A stretch of 14,185 nucleotides of DNA from the NCBI GenBank assembly GCA_003647375.1, contig QMMS01000091.1:1-14185 (forward strand). The letters are read 5' to 3'. The notes below the pieces were generated by a model that was given only the letters and a program-made list of their open reading frames with translations, was not told the DNA's origin and ran no database searches. The translations under genes were made by a program, and so were the position numbers. The stretch is from Deltaproteobacteria bacterium (lineage in GTDB: Bacteria; Desulfobacterota; Desulfobacteria; Desulfobacterales; B30-G6). Below, in pieces: positions 6,823 through 13,788 of this stretch. Numbering within the stretch: position 1 is the stretch's first letter; each line of letters begins with the position of its first letter.

Positions 6823-8553
6823 TTACGGCTGTTCATTTAATGGGCGTTCATAAGCGACAAGCCGTGGCGCCGAGATATCATCTTTTTCGTTATAAAGTAC
6901 AATCTTGGTCAATGGCCCCACAAATCCGTCTGCGTCGATGCCGTGTTTTTGCTGGAGTTCCATAATAATTGCCTGTGTCCGTTTGTCATATTCCGATGTC
7001 AACTCAACATCCTCGTGTCCGATATCACGCAACATCATCTTCAGCATAATTACGGAACCCCTGGGATGACTTAATGGCAGAGTGCCTTCAAAACTCAGAT
7101 AATTCTTCCACACAACAAAAGCCGTGCCCTTGAATTGGGCAGCCAGGGCATCATATGAAATTGTAACGGAAGTCTCTACCCCCTGCGCCCGGAAGGTGGC
7201 CTGATTTTCATGAATTTTTTCTAACGTCAAGTAGCTCGGCAGTTTTGCATCAGGGCTCTCAAACTTAAAAATAGCCGGTAGATTAAGGTTCCTTACCAAA
7301 TCCGGATTGCCCTCAATCACCTGGATTTCCAGACCGTGTTGCCTTGTTACCAGACTAAAAAATGCGTTATCGTCCTGGATGTTTTCAAGGTAAGGTTGTA
7401 TATGATTATCAACCTCCCACAGGGATAGTAGTTCCATCATCGCATTGTATCGCGTTGCAGCAGGATCTGCCTGTTCAAGGAATGTTTCCAGCGCCACAGT
7501 CTTAACTGCCTCGGCACGCACAGGTTCCTCCGGGACGGCTTCTAATTTTTCAGGATTTGCCGGGTAAAAAACTGCAGCAGGCTTATCCCTGATTTCTGAA
7601 ACAGTGTCGGGCAACGTGGCCGATGGAACCAGCCCGGCCTTGTGTTGAACAATGCCCGGCAACAAGAAGACGCTTAAAACAGCCACTACTGCAATCGCGA
7701 CCACCGCAGTCGTACGCTTTTTCAAAGGAAACCGTTTCCGAAGGTCACCACGGCTCGACAATTCACGAATCGCCAGGCGCACGATATTGCCGGATATCTT
7801 ATTATGGTTCCGGCTGTAGGCAATCAAAAGTGAGCGGTCACAAATGATATTGATTAAGCGGGGGATGCCATCGGTATACTTATAGATCTCCTTTAAAGCG
7901 CTTTTTGAGAACATACGCCCTGGTTTTGTGCGGGCGACTTGTAATCGATGTTCAATATAAGCAGAGGTTTCCTTAAAAGTAAGCGGCGCCAGGTAACAGC
8001 TCAGGGTCACCCGTTGACCTAACTGTCTGAGTTCATGGGAGTCCAGCATGTCCGCCAACTCGGGTTGTCCCACCAGAATGATTTGAAGAAGCTTGCTTCG
8101 CGTAGTTTCGAGGTTGGATAAAAGCCGCAACTGCTCCAGAACGTCGATACTCAAGTTCTGGGCCTCGTCAATGATCAATATTACATTTTTATCAGACGCC
8201 TTCATCTGCATGAGAAAGGCGTTCAGATCATCGATCAGATCTTTTGTATTATCCGCTGAAGAAGCGATGCCGAGCTCATCATTAATGGCTTTGAGCAGCT
8301 GAAGTTCATCCAGTTTGGGATTAAATATATAGGCAGCTTCCGTGTCATCAGGCAACCGATCCAGAAAAACCCTGCACAGCGTAGTTTTGCCTGTGCCGAC
8401 TTCTCCGACGATTTCAACAAATCCATCCCCATGCCCCATAGCGTATTTCAAGTGTGCCAGGGCTTCTTCATGGCTTTTGCTCAAGAATAGATAGGTCGGA
8501 TCCGGAAGCAGCTTAAAAGGGCGCTCTTTGAAGCCGAAAAAATTGCTGTACAT
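6823..8553 (-). CDS. gspA: GspA/ExeA-like AAA+ ATPase with peptidoglycan-binding domain
   Basis: This 576-residue protein opens MYSNFFGFKERPFKLLPDPT, the ExeA-family start. Its cytoplasmic AAA+ domain has Walker A GEVGTGKT (50-57) and Walker B LIIDE (126-130), followed by VGQPEL. A membrane segment lies at about 282-300. The periplasmic part ends in a PG_binding_1-like domain (about 505-565, with KRTQAIIMELQQ and GIDADGFVGPLTKIVLY). With GspB it is thought to open peptidoglycan for secretin assembly using ATP. The ATG at 8553 is preferred over the TTG at 8580: GAGGAG (8561-8566) is well spaced, and the extra nine codons come from an upstream repeat end. It forms a two-gene operon with gspB. 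Confidence 0.92.
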   Translation of the reverse strand: MYSNFFGFKERPFKLLPDPTYLFLSKSHEEALAHLKYAMGHGDGFVEIVGEVGTGKTTLCRVFLDRLPDDTEAAYIFNPKLDELQLLKAINDELGIASSADNTKDLIDDLNAFLMQMKASDKNVILIIDEAQNLSIDVLEQLRLLSNLETTRSKLLQIILVGQPELADMLDSHELRQLGQRVTLSCYLAPLTFKETSAYIEHRLQVARTKPGRMFSKSALKEIYKYTDGIPRLINIICDRSLLIAYSRNHNKISGNIVRLAIRELSSRGDLRKRFPLKKRTTAVVAIAVVAVLSVFLLPGIVQHKAGLVPSATLPDTVSEIRDKPAAVFYPANPEKLEAVPEEPVRAEAVKTVALETFLEQADPAATRYNAMMELLSLWEVDNHIQPYLENIQDDNAFFSLVTRQHGLEIQVIEGNPDLVRNLNLPAIFKFESPDAKLPSYLTLEKIHENQATFRAQGVETSVTISYDALAAQFKGTAFVVWKNYLSFEGTLPLSHPRGSVIMLKMMLRDIGHEDVELTSEYDKRTQAIIMELQQKHGIDADGFVGPLTKIVLYNEKDDISAPRLVAYERPLNEQP

Positions 8554-8570
8554 GGTATCTCTCCTCAAAG

Positions 8571-8868
8571 TTGACCCCAATGTTGCATAAACAGCATGGC
8601 AAAGGATAGTTAATGGACCGTTATTATAGCCGATATCATAATAAAAGCATCATTTTCCGGATACTTCCCTTGGTGTATCCATCCGACTTCACTCTTTGAA
8701 CTACGACCGGACAAGAAGGATGGAGTTGAGTTTGCCATGTTGTTTACCCTTCGGGAACGCCGGAGGACATCAGATCCGGTGTTGTCAAGGGTTCGCGGTA
8801 AACGACTACAGCTTCATCCTTGACGCCTTGGCTCTGAAGCCCTCCGGCTTTTGCAACATTGGGGTTAA
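8571..8868. mobile_element. 298-bp nested inverted-repeat element upstream of gspA
   Basis: Outer ends TTGACCCCAATGTTGCA (8571-8587) and TGCAACATTGGGGTTAA (8852-8868) are complementary at 16 of 17 positions. Immediately inside the left end, 8588-8603 pairs with 8731-8746 at 15 of 16. A third helix, GCCGGAGG (8759-8766) with CCTCCGGC (8841-8848), encloses GTCAAGG/CCTTGAC (8784-8790, 8818-8824). Smaller hairpins lie in 8621-8680. No frame has coding character. The layout suits a decayed transposon or MITE, or a three-way-junction RNA. The left end lies four bases from the gspA ribosome-binding site. Confidence 0.65.
8623..8628 (-). promoter_or_regulatory. Candidate -10 box for gspA-gspB
   Basis: A perfect TATAAT on the minus strand would start transcription near 8616 and give a leader of about 63 bases for gspA. 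No acceptable -35 box lies 16-18 bases upstream, so an activator or another promoter may be needed. The box lies inside the inverted-repeat element. Confidence 0.3.
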
Positions 8869-8972
8869 ACAACACATAGAACCTATTTTCTATCATAACC
8901 TAAGGCTGCTACATTTTCAACTGTGGGGTGTTTCTAATTTTTTTTATAAATCGAACTGGAAATAATAAGGTT

Positions 8973-9053
8973 AAACGGTTTGACAAAACCTGGAAAAAAG
9001 CTTGCAAAGACGCGAAGATTGGCATAAGGCTTTTTCACGATTTCAGCCGAACA
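8973..9053 (+). pseudogene. Tyrosine recombinase (integrase) fragment
   Basis: In the frame with codons starting at 8976, the translation gives RFDKTWKKACKDA, IGIRLFHDFSRT. This matches the phage-integrase family segment that usually reads like WKKACKxAGI, R-LFHDFRRTA. It covers only the region around the second catalytic box. The HxxR box, normally HDFR, reads HDFS here because the arginine codon is AGC. No N-terminal part, GHxxx box or catalytic Tyr follows; the similarity ends at about 9053. This is a dead fragment about 80 bases from a tRNA gene, as expected from an old integration at that tRNA. Confidence 0.7.
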
Positions 9054-9134
9054 ACAATTTGGTTACAATCCATCAATTTGACGAAAAAAAAGAGGTGGGT
9101 TGTGAAGCATAACACTTTAATATCATTCCTATAT

Positions 9135-9210
9135 GCCCCCGTAGCTCAGTGGATAGAGCATTGGATTCCTAATCCATGTGCCGCAGGTCCGATTCCTGCC
9201 GGGGGCACCA
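9135..9210 (+). tRNA. tRNA-Arg(CCT)
   Basis: This is a 76-nt cloverleaf with encoded CCA. The acceptor stem is GCCCCCG/CGGGGGC, and the anticodon loop TTCCTAA gives CCT (Arg, AGG codons). There are two oddities. The T-loop reads TCCGATT, so the near-universal U55 is C. The lowest anticodon-stem pair (27-43) is T-T. It may be functional but drifting, or a partly decayed copy next to an integration scar. The anticodon and the other stems are intact. Confidence 0.88.
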
Positions 9211-9270
9211 ATAATAAATTCAAAGGGTTATGCCGTTTGGATCACCTCCAAAAGAGTTGATCTAAATGAA

Positions 9271-9561
9271 GGATCCAAGGATTCGAGGATTCAAGGGTTC
9301 AAGGGTTCGAGTGACACGAAGTGAAGCATCAGCGCTCAATGCTTAAAAATTATAAAGAGTTAAACGTTTGGCAAAAAATCGTATAAGCTTTGTTTGCATA
9401 AACGATGATATCTGGCGACTTGGATTATGTGGATAAAAAGGGTCTTCAGGAATTAAAAGAGGAGATCGGGAATATTGATAGAATGCTGAAAGCGATGATC
9501 AAATCCCTGGAAAACAAACACTTGAATCCTTGAATCCTGGACCCCTGGGACCCTTTCTCCC
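9271..9561. mobile_element. 291-bp element with inverted 8-mer arrays carrying a four-helix-bundle relic
   Basis: The left end is five 8-base units (GGATCCAA, GGATTCGA, GGATTCAA, GGGTTCAA, GGGTTCGA; 9271-9310). The right end is five units in the opposite sense (TTGAATCC, TTGAATCC, TGGACCCC, TGGGACCC, TTTCTCCC; 9522-9561). Between them lies a broken gene of the 23S rRNA intervening-sequence protein type. Such genes are known to sit in inserts flanked by inverted repeats. The right array doubles as the last codons and stop of the relic gene. A solo right end occurs at 1601-1652. Confidence 0.65.
9339..9533 (+). pseudogene. Four-helix-bundle (23S rRNA IVS-type) protein, frameshifted and internally deleted
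   Basis: The ATG at 9339 starts MLKNYKELNVWQK, the typical N-terminus of this family, which is usually about 120 residues. An extra A in the run at 9373-9378 breaks the frame; skipping it restores SYKLCL. The reading then jumps to SGDLDYVDKKGLQELKEEIG and ends KSLENKHLNP with stop TGA (9531-9533), the family's usual C-terminal helix. About 60 central residues are therefore missing. The family is known from 23S rRNA intervening sequences and related inserts. This copy cannot make the normal protein. Confidence 0.75.
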
Positions 9562-9607
9562 AACTACTCGGGAGAAGAACCAAACATATAAACTGAATGG
9601 AAAAACC

Positions 9608-10927
9608 ATGTTAAGAAAAGCCAGCTTTTTAATACTGCTGTTAATCCTGCTTCCATGTATTTCCTACGCTGAAATAAAAACCTTCACACATACGGTCAAA
9701 CAGCCTTTTGGTGGAAGTCAGTCTCCTGATGACGCACGCATCGCAGCTATTGCCAAGGCGAAACGGGAAGTGCTGGAAATTGCAGGGACATATCTTGAAA
9801 CAATGACTGTTGTAAAAGAACATGAAGTGGAAAGTGATGACATTCTTGCCCTGGCCGCAGGTGTGCTGAAAGCGGAAATTGTTTCCCAAAAAAATTATGC
9901 TTCAGAAGATGCATTTGGTATTATTATTGAAACAAAAGTAGATGTAGATACCAGTATTCTTGATGAAAGGGTAAAAGCACTTCTTCAAGACCGCAGTCTT
10001 TTAGATAGATATAAGGCCGACCAAAAGCATAAAAAGGAGCTTTTGGATAGAATCGAAGAGCTCGAAAGAGAAAATCGAAAACTAATAAGTCTATCTCCAG
10101 AAAAACAGAAACAAGAAAAGGAAACACTAAGGAACCAGTTTAAACTATCGTCTCAAAGTCTATCCGCTTCTGAATTAAACGAGAAAGCACTGGCTTTGGT
10201 TAAGGAGGGTAAATATACAGACCCAGACGGTGCGCTGGAGTATTTGAACAAGGCCATTGAATTAAATCCTAAATATGCTGAAGCTTATAACAATCGAGGG
10301 ATCGCCTGGAAAAGCAAAGGCAATTACGATCAGGCTATTTCAGATTTTAGCAAGGCCATTGAATTAAATCCAAGAAATGTTGTAGCCTATTGGAATCGAG
10401 GGGCCACCTGGGGTAAAAAAGACAACTACGATCAGGCTATTTCGGATTTTAGCAAGGCCATTGAAATAAATCCAAAAGCCACTGATGCCTATTACACTCG
10501 AGGGTACATTTGGTATATAAAAGACAACTACGATCAGGCTATTTCGGATTTTAGCAAGGCCATTGAATTAAATCCAAGAAATGCTTTAGCCTATTGGAAG
10601 CGAGGGACCGCCTGGGGTAAAAAGGGCAACTACGATCAGGCTATTTCGGATTTTAGCAAGGCCATTGAATTAAATTCAAAAGCCGCTGGTGCCTATTACA
10701 ACCGAGGGATCGCCTGGAAAGGCAAAGGCAACTACGATCAGGCTATTTCGGACTATAGCAAGGCCATTGAATTATATCCTAAATATGCTGTAGCCTATGT
10801 CTCCCGAGGATTCCTCTGGTTTATCATGAACAACTATGATCAGGCATGTAAAGATGTGCAAAAAGGATGTGAATTAGGAAATTGTTTTGGATTAAAAAAA
10901 CTCAGGAAAGATGGATACTGTAAGTAA
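9608..10927 (+). CDS. Secreted tetratricopeptide-repeat protein
   Basis: This 439-residue protein has a signal peptide (1-21, MLRKASFLILLLILL then CISYA before Glu22). A mixed alpha/beta domain (about 22-125) is distantly like FlgT/LPP20-type periplasmic domains, with PDDARIAAIAKAKREVLEIA and IIIETKVDVD. A charged coiled coil (about 129-180) comes before one partial and six full 34-residue TPR units (about 203-427), most carrying NYDQAISDFSKAIELNP. It probably acts as a periplasmic scaffold; the partner is unknown. ATG 9608 is preferred over TTG 9530, which lies in the upstream repeat and would put 26 foreign residues before the signal peptide. The ribosome-binding site is weak. It is convergent with the MBL gene to its right. 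Confidence 0.88.
   Translation: MLRKASFLILLLILLPCISYAEIKTFTHTVKQPFGGSQSPDDARIAAIAKAKREVLEIAGTYLETMTVVKEHEVESDDILALAAGVLKAEIVSQKNYASEDAFGIIIETKVDVDTSILDERVKALLQDRSLLDRYKADQKHKKELLDRIEELERENRKLISLSPEKQKQEKETLRNQFKLSSQSLSASELNEKALALVKEGKYTDPDGALEYLNKAIELNPKYAEAYNNRGIAWKSKGNYDQAISDFSKAIELNPRNVVAYWNRGATWGKKDNYDQAISDFSKAIEINPKATDAYYTRGYIWYIKDNYDQAISDFSKAIELNPRNALAYWKRGTAWGKKGNYDQAISDFSKAIELNSKAAGAYYNRGIAWKGKGNYDQAISDYSKAIELYPKYAVAYVSRGFLWFIMNNYDQACKDVQKGCELGNCFGLKKLRKDGYCK
10277..10888 (+). repeat. Six tandem 102-bp units encoding TPRs
   Basis: The string CAGGCT (CAGGCA in the last unit) recurs at 10331, 10433, 10535, 10637, 10739 and 10841, exactly 102 bases apart. The conserved half of each unit is nearly identical at DNA level, while the other half varies. 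The sixth unit has diverged most. This points to recent expansion or gene conversion within the gene. Confidence 0.9.
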
Positions 10928-10994
10928 GGTTTTCGGCTTTGGATTCAGTTACTCTTTTAAACATAAGCAAACCCCTGTAGAATTTTATTTGCAG

Positions 10995-11999
10995 TCATAT
11001 CCTGTATGTTGCACCAGTCTTTAGAACTTTGGTTTCGGCTTTAAGTTCATTCTTAAACCGTTTTATCGAATAATCACAGGTGTCGTGCTCAGAAAGAAAT
11101 ACATACTTTGGCCCTGCGGCATTGATGGCCTTTATTGTGTTGCTCAGGTCATGATCGGATATTCGCCGCCAAGGGGGTTTACCTGTACCCACTATCATCT
11201 GCAACTTGATTCCCGGCAAACCCTCGTAGGAACCCCTGCCGCTGGTGAGAGGGAAGTGGAGTCCTCCTCCTATGGCATATATCGGGTCATCAGAAAGACT
11301 GGTTGCCATATTGAGGATTACTTCTATTGTTGGGTGACCGCAGCCGGTAAAAATCACAAGTCCCTTGCCCTCCAATTTTACTATAAGGGCCTGCTCTTCA
11401 GTTAAACCTAAAAAGAAAAGACTCCTGGCAAGAGGGCCGGTGGAAGCGATTCCTGCTGTGAGCATCCTTGGTCCTGTGACAAGTTCGTTGCTGAATCCGG
11501 GTGTCTTTACCTCGTCAGGCAGATAACAGGGTTTGCCGGCCGGGTTTCCCAATTGCTCCGGCACCAATACTTTCTGCACCTTTGAACGAAATGCCTTCAT
11601 CCCTCCCATGTGGTCAGGATGCAGGTGTGAGATAGCCAAGGCATCAACATTGCTGAAATCAATTCCCATCTTTCCTGCATTATGGGCCAGGCTTTCCCGA
11701 TCAGGCCCAAAGGCAACATCAAGAAGCAAAGAGCCTTGGTCAGTTTTAAAGAGGTAAGAGACCCCTGGCTCACCCATAAAACCTTCCTCGGTCGCCCACT
11801 CCTGCAATACTGACACTTCCAGCGATTTAAGTGCGGGAAGATCTAAGTGCTTTGCTTTGCCGATACGTTCTTGATTAACCCGTGCAGCATGTTTTTGATT
11901 TTTTTTAAAACGGAAATTTTTGGCCAGTAATACAGGTACAAGAACCGGTGACAAAAGCGCCATAAGCGGCCACCACAATGGATTGATTCGTAAAGTCAT
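10995..11999 (-). CDS. Membrane-anchored metallo-beta-lactamase-fold hydrolase (COG1237-like)
   Basis: This 334-residue protein has an N-terminal hydrophobic segment (about 8-26, WWPLMALLSPVLVPVLL) that probably anchors it. The MBL domain follows: LLLDVAFG (usual FDTG position), the zinc motif SHLHPDHMGG (H125, H127, D129, H130), GCGH (H222), GGGLHF (H248) and a C-terminal SEHDTCD. This layout fits the COG1237 group, often labelled dihydropterin/ribofuranosylaminobenzene-phosphate synthase, a name not proven for most members. The substrate is unknown. AAAGG (12011-12015) lies 11 bases upstream of the ATG. It lies downstream of a related MBL gene on the same strand, so the two are probably co-transcribed. 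Confidence 0.88.
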   Translation of the reverse strand: MTLRINPLWWPLMALLSPVLVPVLLAKNFRFKKNQKHAARVNQERIGKAKHLDLPALKSLEVSVLQEWATEEGFMGEPGVSYLFKTDQGSLLLDVAFGPDRESLAHNAGKMGIDFSNVDALAISHLHPDHMGGMKAFRSKVQKVLVPEQLGNPAGKPCYLPDEVKTPGFSNELVTGPRMLTAGIASTGPLARSLFFLGLTEEQALIVKLEGKGLVIFTGCGHPTIEVILNMATSLSDDPIYAIGGGLHFPLTSGRGSYEGLPGIKLQMIVGTGKPPWRRISDHDLSNTIKAINAAGPKYVFLSEHDTCDYSIKRFKNELKAETKVLKTGATYRI

Positions 12000-12048
12000 T
12001 TTTTTATTTTCCTTTGAATTTTTTGGATTTCTAAAAAGGATACGGCGG

Positions 12049-12885
12049 TTAGTCTATACTGATAACACTCCCGGCATGATTCCCGAAAAATCGATCGCCA
12101 AACGCCTCAGCAAGCATCTGGGATGCCTCAAAACCCGTGCAGTGGGAAACACCGATTCTTTCTACACCGATTTCTTTAAGCGCATTGATTGTTTGCGTTC
12201 TTTGTTCCGTTGTTTTGGGGAAAAGATGGGTACCGCCGATGATAGTGTGTACACGCTTTTCACCGGTGATCTGGCGCGCATGGTAAATTGTGTTGATCAT
12301 GCCACGGTGGCCGCAGCCTAATATAATCACCAGCCCTTTGGGTGAATTGATTACCAAAGCAAGGTCGTCCGGAATTGAATCTGAGGTGTAGGTATTATTT
12401 GTTTTTGTAAAAAAAATTGGTTCGATGGATTCAAAATCCGTCACAATTGAAATCTCTCCAGATGTCAAGATATTATCACTTATCTGATAGGGTTCTTTGC
12501 TTAGTATGAAATTCGCACCGTAAAATTCTAATAGTTCGCGTTTAAACGGAATACCAATAAAGGCATGATGCCCCTCGTAAGGTCTCTTCACATATTTCAA
12601 ATCCCAGATAGAAGGATGAGCGATCACATCTACGGGGTGCTTTCGTTCCAAAACTTTTACCAGACCGCCTGTATGGTCGGCATGACCGTGACTGATAACA
12701 ATCTTATCAACTAAACCCAAATCGATATTGAGCCGGTCGGCATTGCGCACAGCAGCGTCCCGGCCACCGGTGTCAAACAAGATTGTTGTTTCATCTGTTT
12801 TGACCAGAATACTTAATCCCCATTCGGATGCAAACCCAGGCTTGCCCGCTGTGTTTTCACTCAATGTTATCAGTTCAATGGACAC
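12049..12885 (-). CDS. Metallo-beta-lactamase-fold hydrolase (COG1237-like)
   Basis: This 278-residue soluble MBL protein has the family N-terminal GFASEWGLSILV, FDTG (37-40), the zinc motif SHGHADHTGG (H66, H68, D70, H71), LGCGH (H193), GGTH (H220) and SHC (H248). It is a closer match to canonical COG1237 than its downstream neighbour and has no membrane anchor. I chose GTG 12885: GGGAG (12895-12899) is nine bases upstream, and the protein then starts where family members do. ATG 12918 would add 11 residues and has no clear ribosome-binding site. The stop of the small membrane gene is 40 bases upstream, so an operon of three is likely. The substrate is unknown. Confidence 0.87.
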   Translation of the reverse strand: MSIELITLSENTAGKPGFASEWGLSILVKTDETTILFDTGGRDAAVRNADRLNIDLGLVDKIVISHGHADHTGGLVKVLERKHPVDVIAHPSIWDLKYVKRPYEGHHAFIGIPFKRELLEFYGANFILSKEPYQISDNILTSGEISIVTDFESIEPIFFTKTNNTYTSDSIPDDLALVINSPKGLVIILGCGHRGMINTIYHARQITGEKRVHTIIGGTHLFPKTTEQRTQTINALKEIGVERIGVSHCTGFEASQMLAEAFGDRFFGNHAGSVISID

Positions 12886-12925
12886 GGTATCATTCTCCCA
12901 ATAACCGCTTGACCCCATTTCATCA

Positions 12926-13147
12926 TCAATGCTCTTTATCTTTATTTGTGCGGTCAGATGTAATTCTTTTCAGCGTATAGACAATTCCCATACAGGCAAA
13001 TAATAGTGCGATTACCCCGATTAAAATTGTAGCCATCTTCCCAAGGATTGATGACAAAATAAATATCACGAAGATTAGCAATACAGCAATCTTGATGTAT
13101 TCATTTTTAGAGCCAATATTAGAAAATAATTTCTTATACTCATCCAT
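12926..13147 (-). CDS. Small two-TM membrane protein, unknown function
   Basis: This 73-residue protein has a charged N-terminus (MDEYKKLFSNIGSKNEY) and two hydrophobic helices (about 18-35 and 38-58) joined by a tight GKMA turn. It ends in a Lys/Arg/Asp-rich tail. GGAG (13155-13158) is seven bases before the ATG. It is the first gene of the probable operon with the two MBL proteins. I recognise no family. Confidence 0.7.
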   Translation of the reverse strand: MDEYKKLFSNIGSKNEYIKIAVLLIFVIFILSSILGKMATILIGVIALLFACMGIVYTLKRITSDRTNKDKEH

Positions 13148-13257
13148 GTCTAAACTCCAGACTAGCTTTGCACATCTCTTCCAGTATGTCTACGGTCTGG
13201 TTATTTACCAGGCAATGTAGCTATCGTTTGGCTTTGCATTCCATGCTTGAGTAATAC

Positions 13258-13608
13258 TTACTTAAACATTTTTATTTGCTCACCTTGAACCGGAATGAAA
13301 TGATATCGCTTTTTGATTTCTTTCGGTGTTAAAGCTTCTCCAAGGCCAGAAAATCCTCGCATTGTGAACGTTGTAGCCATTACGCCTCGGATGAACCCTC
13401 GCTGAATTGATTCCACCCGTTCATTTTCAATTCTTTCCTTAATTTTCGTTTCATCAATAACAAGTCTTTCGAGCTCATCACGGTAAGTTGCTGATTCCAG
13501 GGAGTCTTCAATAAAATCGATAAATCGAAGGCTATTTTTATCGCAGTATTCTCGAATGTTTTGATATAGTTCATCCGATATTTTGATCTTTACAGTGGCA
13601 TCAGTCAT
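13258..13608 (-). CDS. Probable ribbon-helix-helix DNA-binding protein
   Basis: This 116-residue protein from ATG 13608 begins MTDATVKIKISDELYQNIRE. A beta strand followed by two helices (about 5-42, ending FIDFIEDSLESA) is the pattern of a ribbon-helix-helix DNA-binding fold. A charged helical middle (YRDELERLVIDETKIKERIE) and a C-terminal part (RGFIRGVMATTF, LTPKEIKKRYHFIP) that I do not recognise follow. GGTGA lies eight bases before this ATG. An alternative ATG at 13623 adds five residues but has no ribosome-binding site. No toxin-like partner is adjacent, so an antitoxin role is not supported. The fold is inferred from pattern only. Confidence 0.65.
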   Translation of the reverse strand: MTDATVKIKISDELYQNIREYCDKNSLRFIDFIEDSLESATYRDELERLVIDETKIKERIENERVESIQRGFIRGVMATTFTMRGFSGLGEALTPKEIKKRYHFIPVQGEQIKMFK

Positions 13609-13614
13609 AAGCGT

Positions 13615-13629
13615 TTTCACCATGTGAAA
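13615..13629. promoter_or_regulatory. Short palindrome at the gene start, possible operator
   Basis: TTTCAC and GTGAAA are perfect 6-bp arms separated by three bases, lying directly on the upstream alternative ATG of the ribbon-helix-helix gene. Such proteins often repress their own gene through short palindromes. Here this is inference from symmetry and position. Confidence 0.25.
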
Positions 13630-13788
13630 CTATCACAAATTAAGATACATATATACGGTTCCGGTGAGGAGTCCCCCGGGGATCATTTTTTTATTCAAGC
13701 CGCATGCCGTTTCACCGCCGTACAATGAGGTTCCGTTAAAGACCAAAAGCAGAAAACGGTGGGAACTATGGTGGGGCATCGAATCGTA
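13630..13788. other. Intergenic region with short palindromes
   Basis: It contains a GC-rich palindrome around CCCCGGGG (near 13675) and a GTTCC...GGAAC inverted pair (13732 to 13769). No gene is supported. The minus strand here has short coding-like fragments only when frames are switched, which may reflect another decayed repeat. Confidence 0.3.

Noticed and set aside
8554..8580. Nine-codon extension of GspA from a TTG
   Set aside because: It would overlap the GAGGAG ribosome-binding site and the end of the inverted-repeat element, and the family starts at MYSNFFGF.
9238..9249. TGGATCACCTCC, identical to the 3' end region of 16S rRNA
   Set aside because: Only 12 bases match, with no flanking 16S helix-45 sequence; chance or trivial similarity is more likely than an rRNA relic.
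9530..9607. N-terminal extension of the TPR protein from TTG 9530
   Set aside because: The TTG belongs to the octamer array of the upstream element; the signal peptide begins at 9608.
10928..10994. Terminator between the convergent TPR and MBL genes
   Set aside because: Only a weak GCAAA/TTTGC pairing is visible, with no GC-rich stem followed by a T-run.
13380..13574. 64-codon frame overlapping the ribbon-helix-helix gene in another frame
   Set aside because: It lies within the larger frame, which has the better ribosome-binding site and a recognisable fold pattern.
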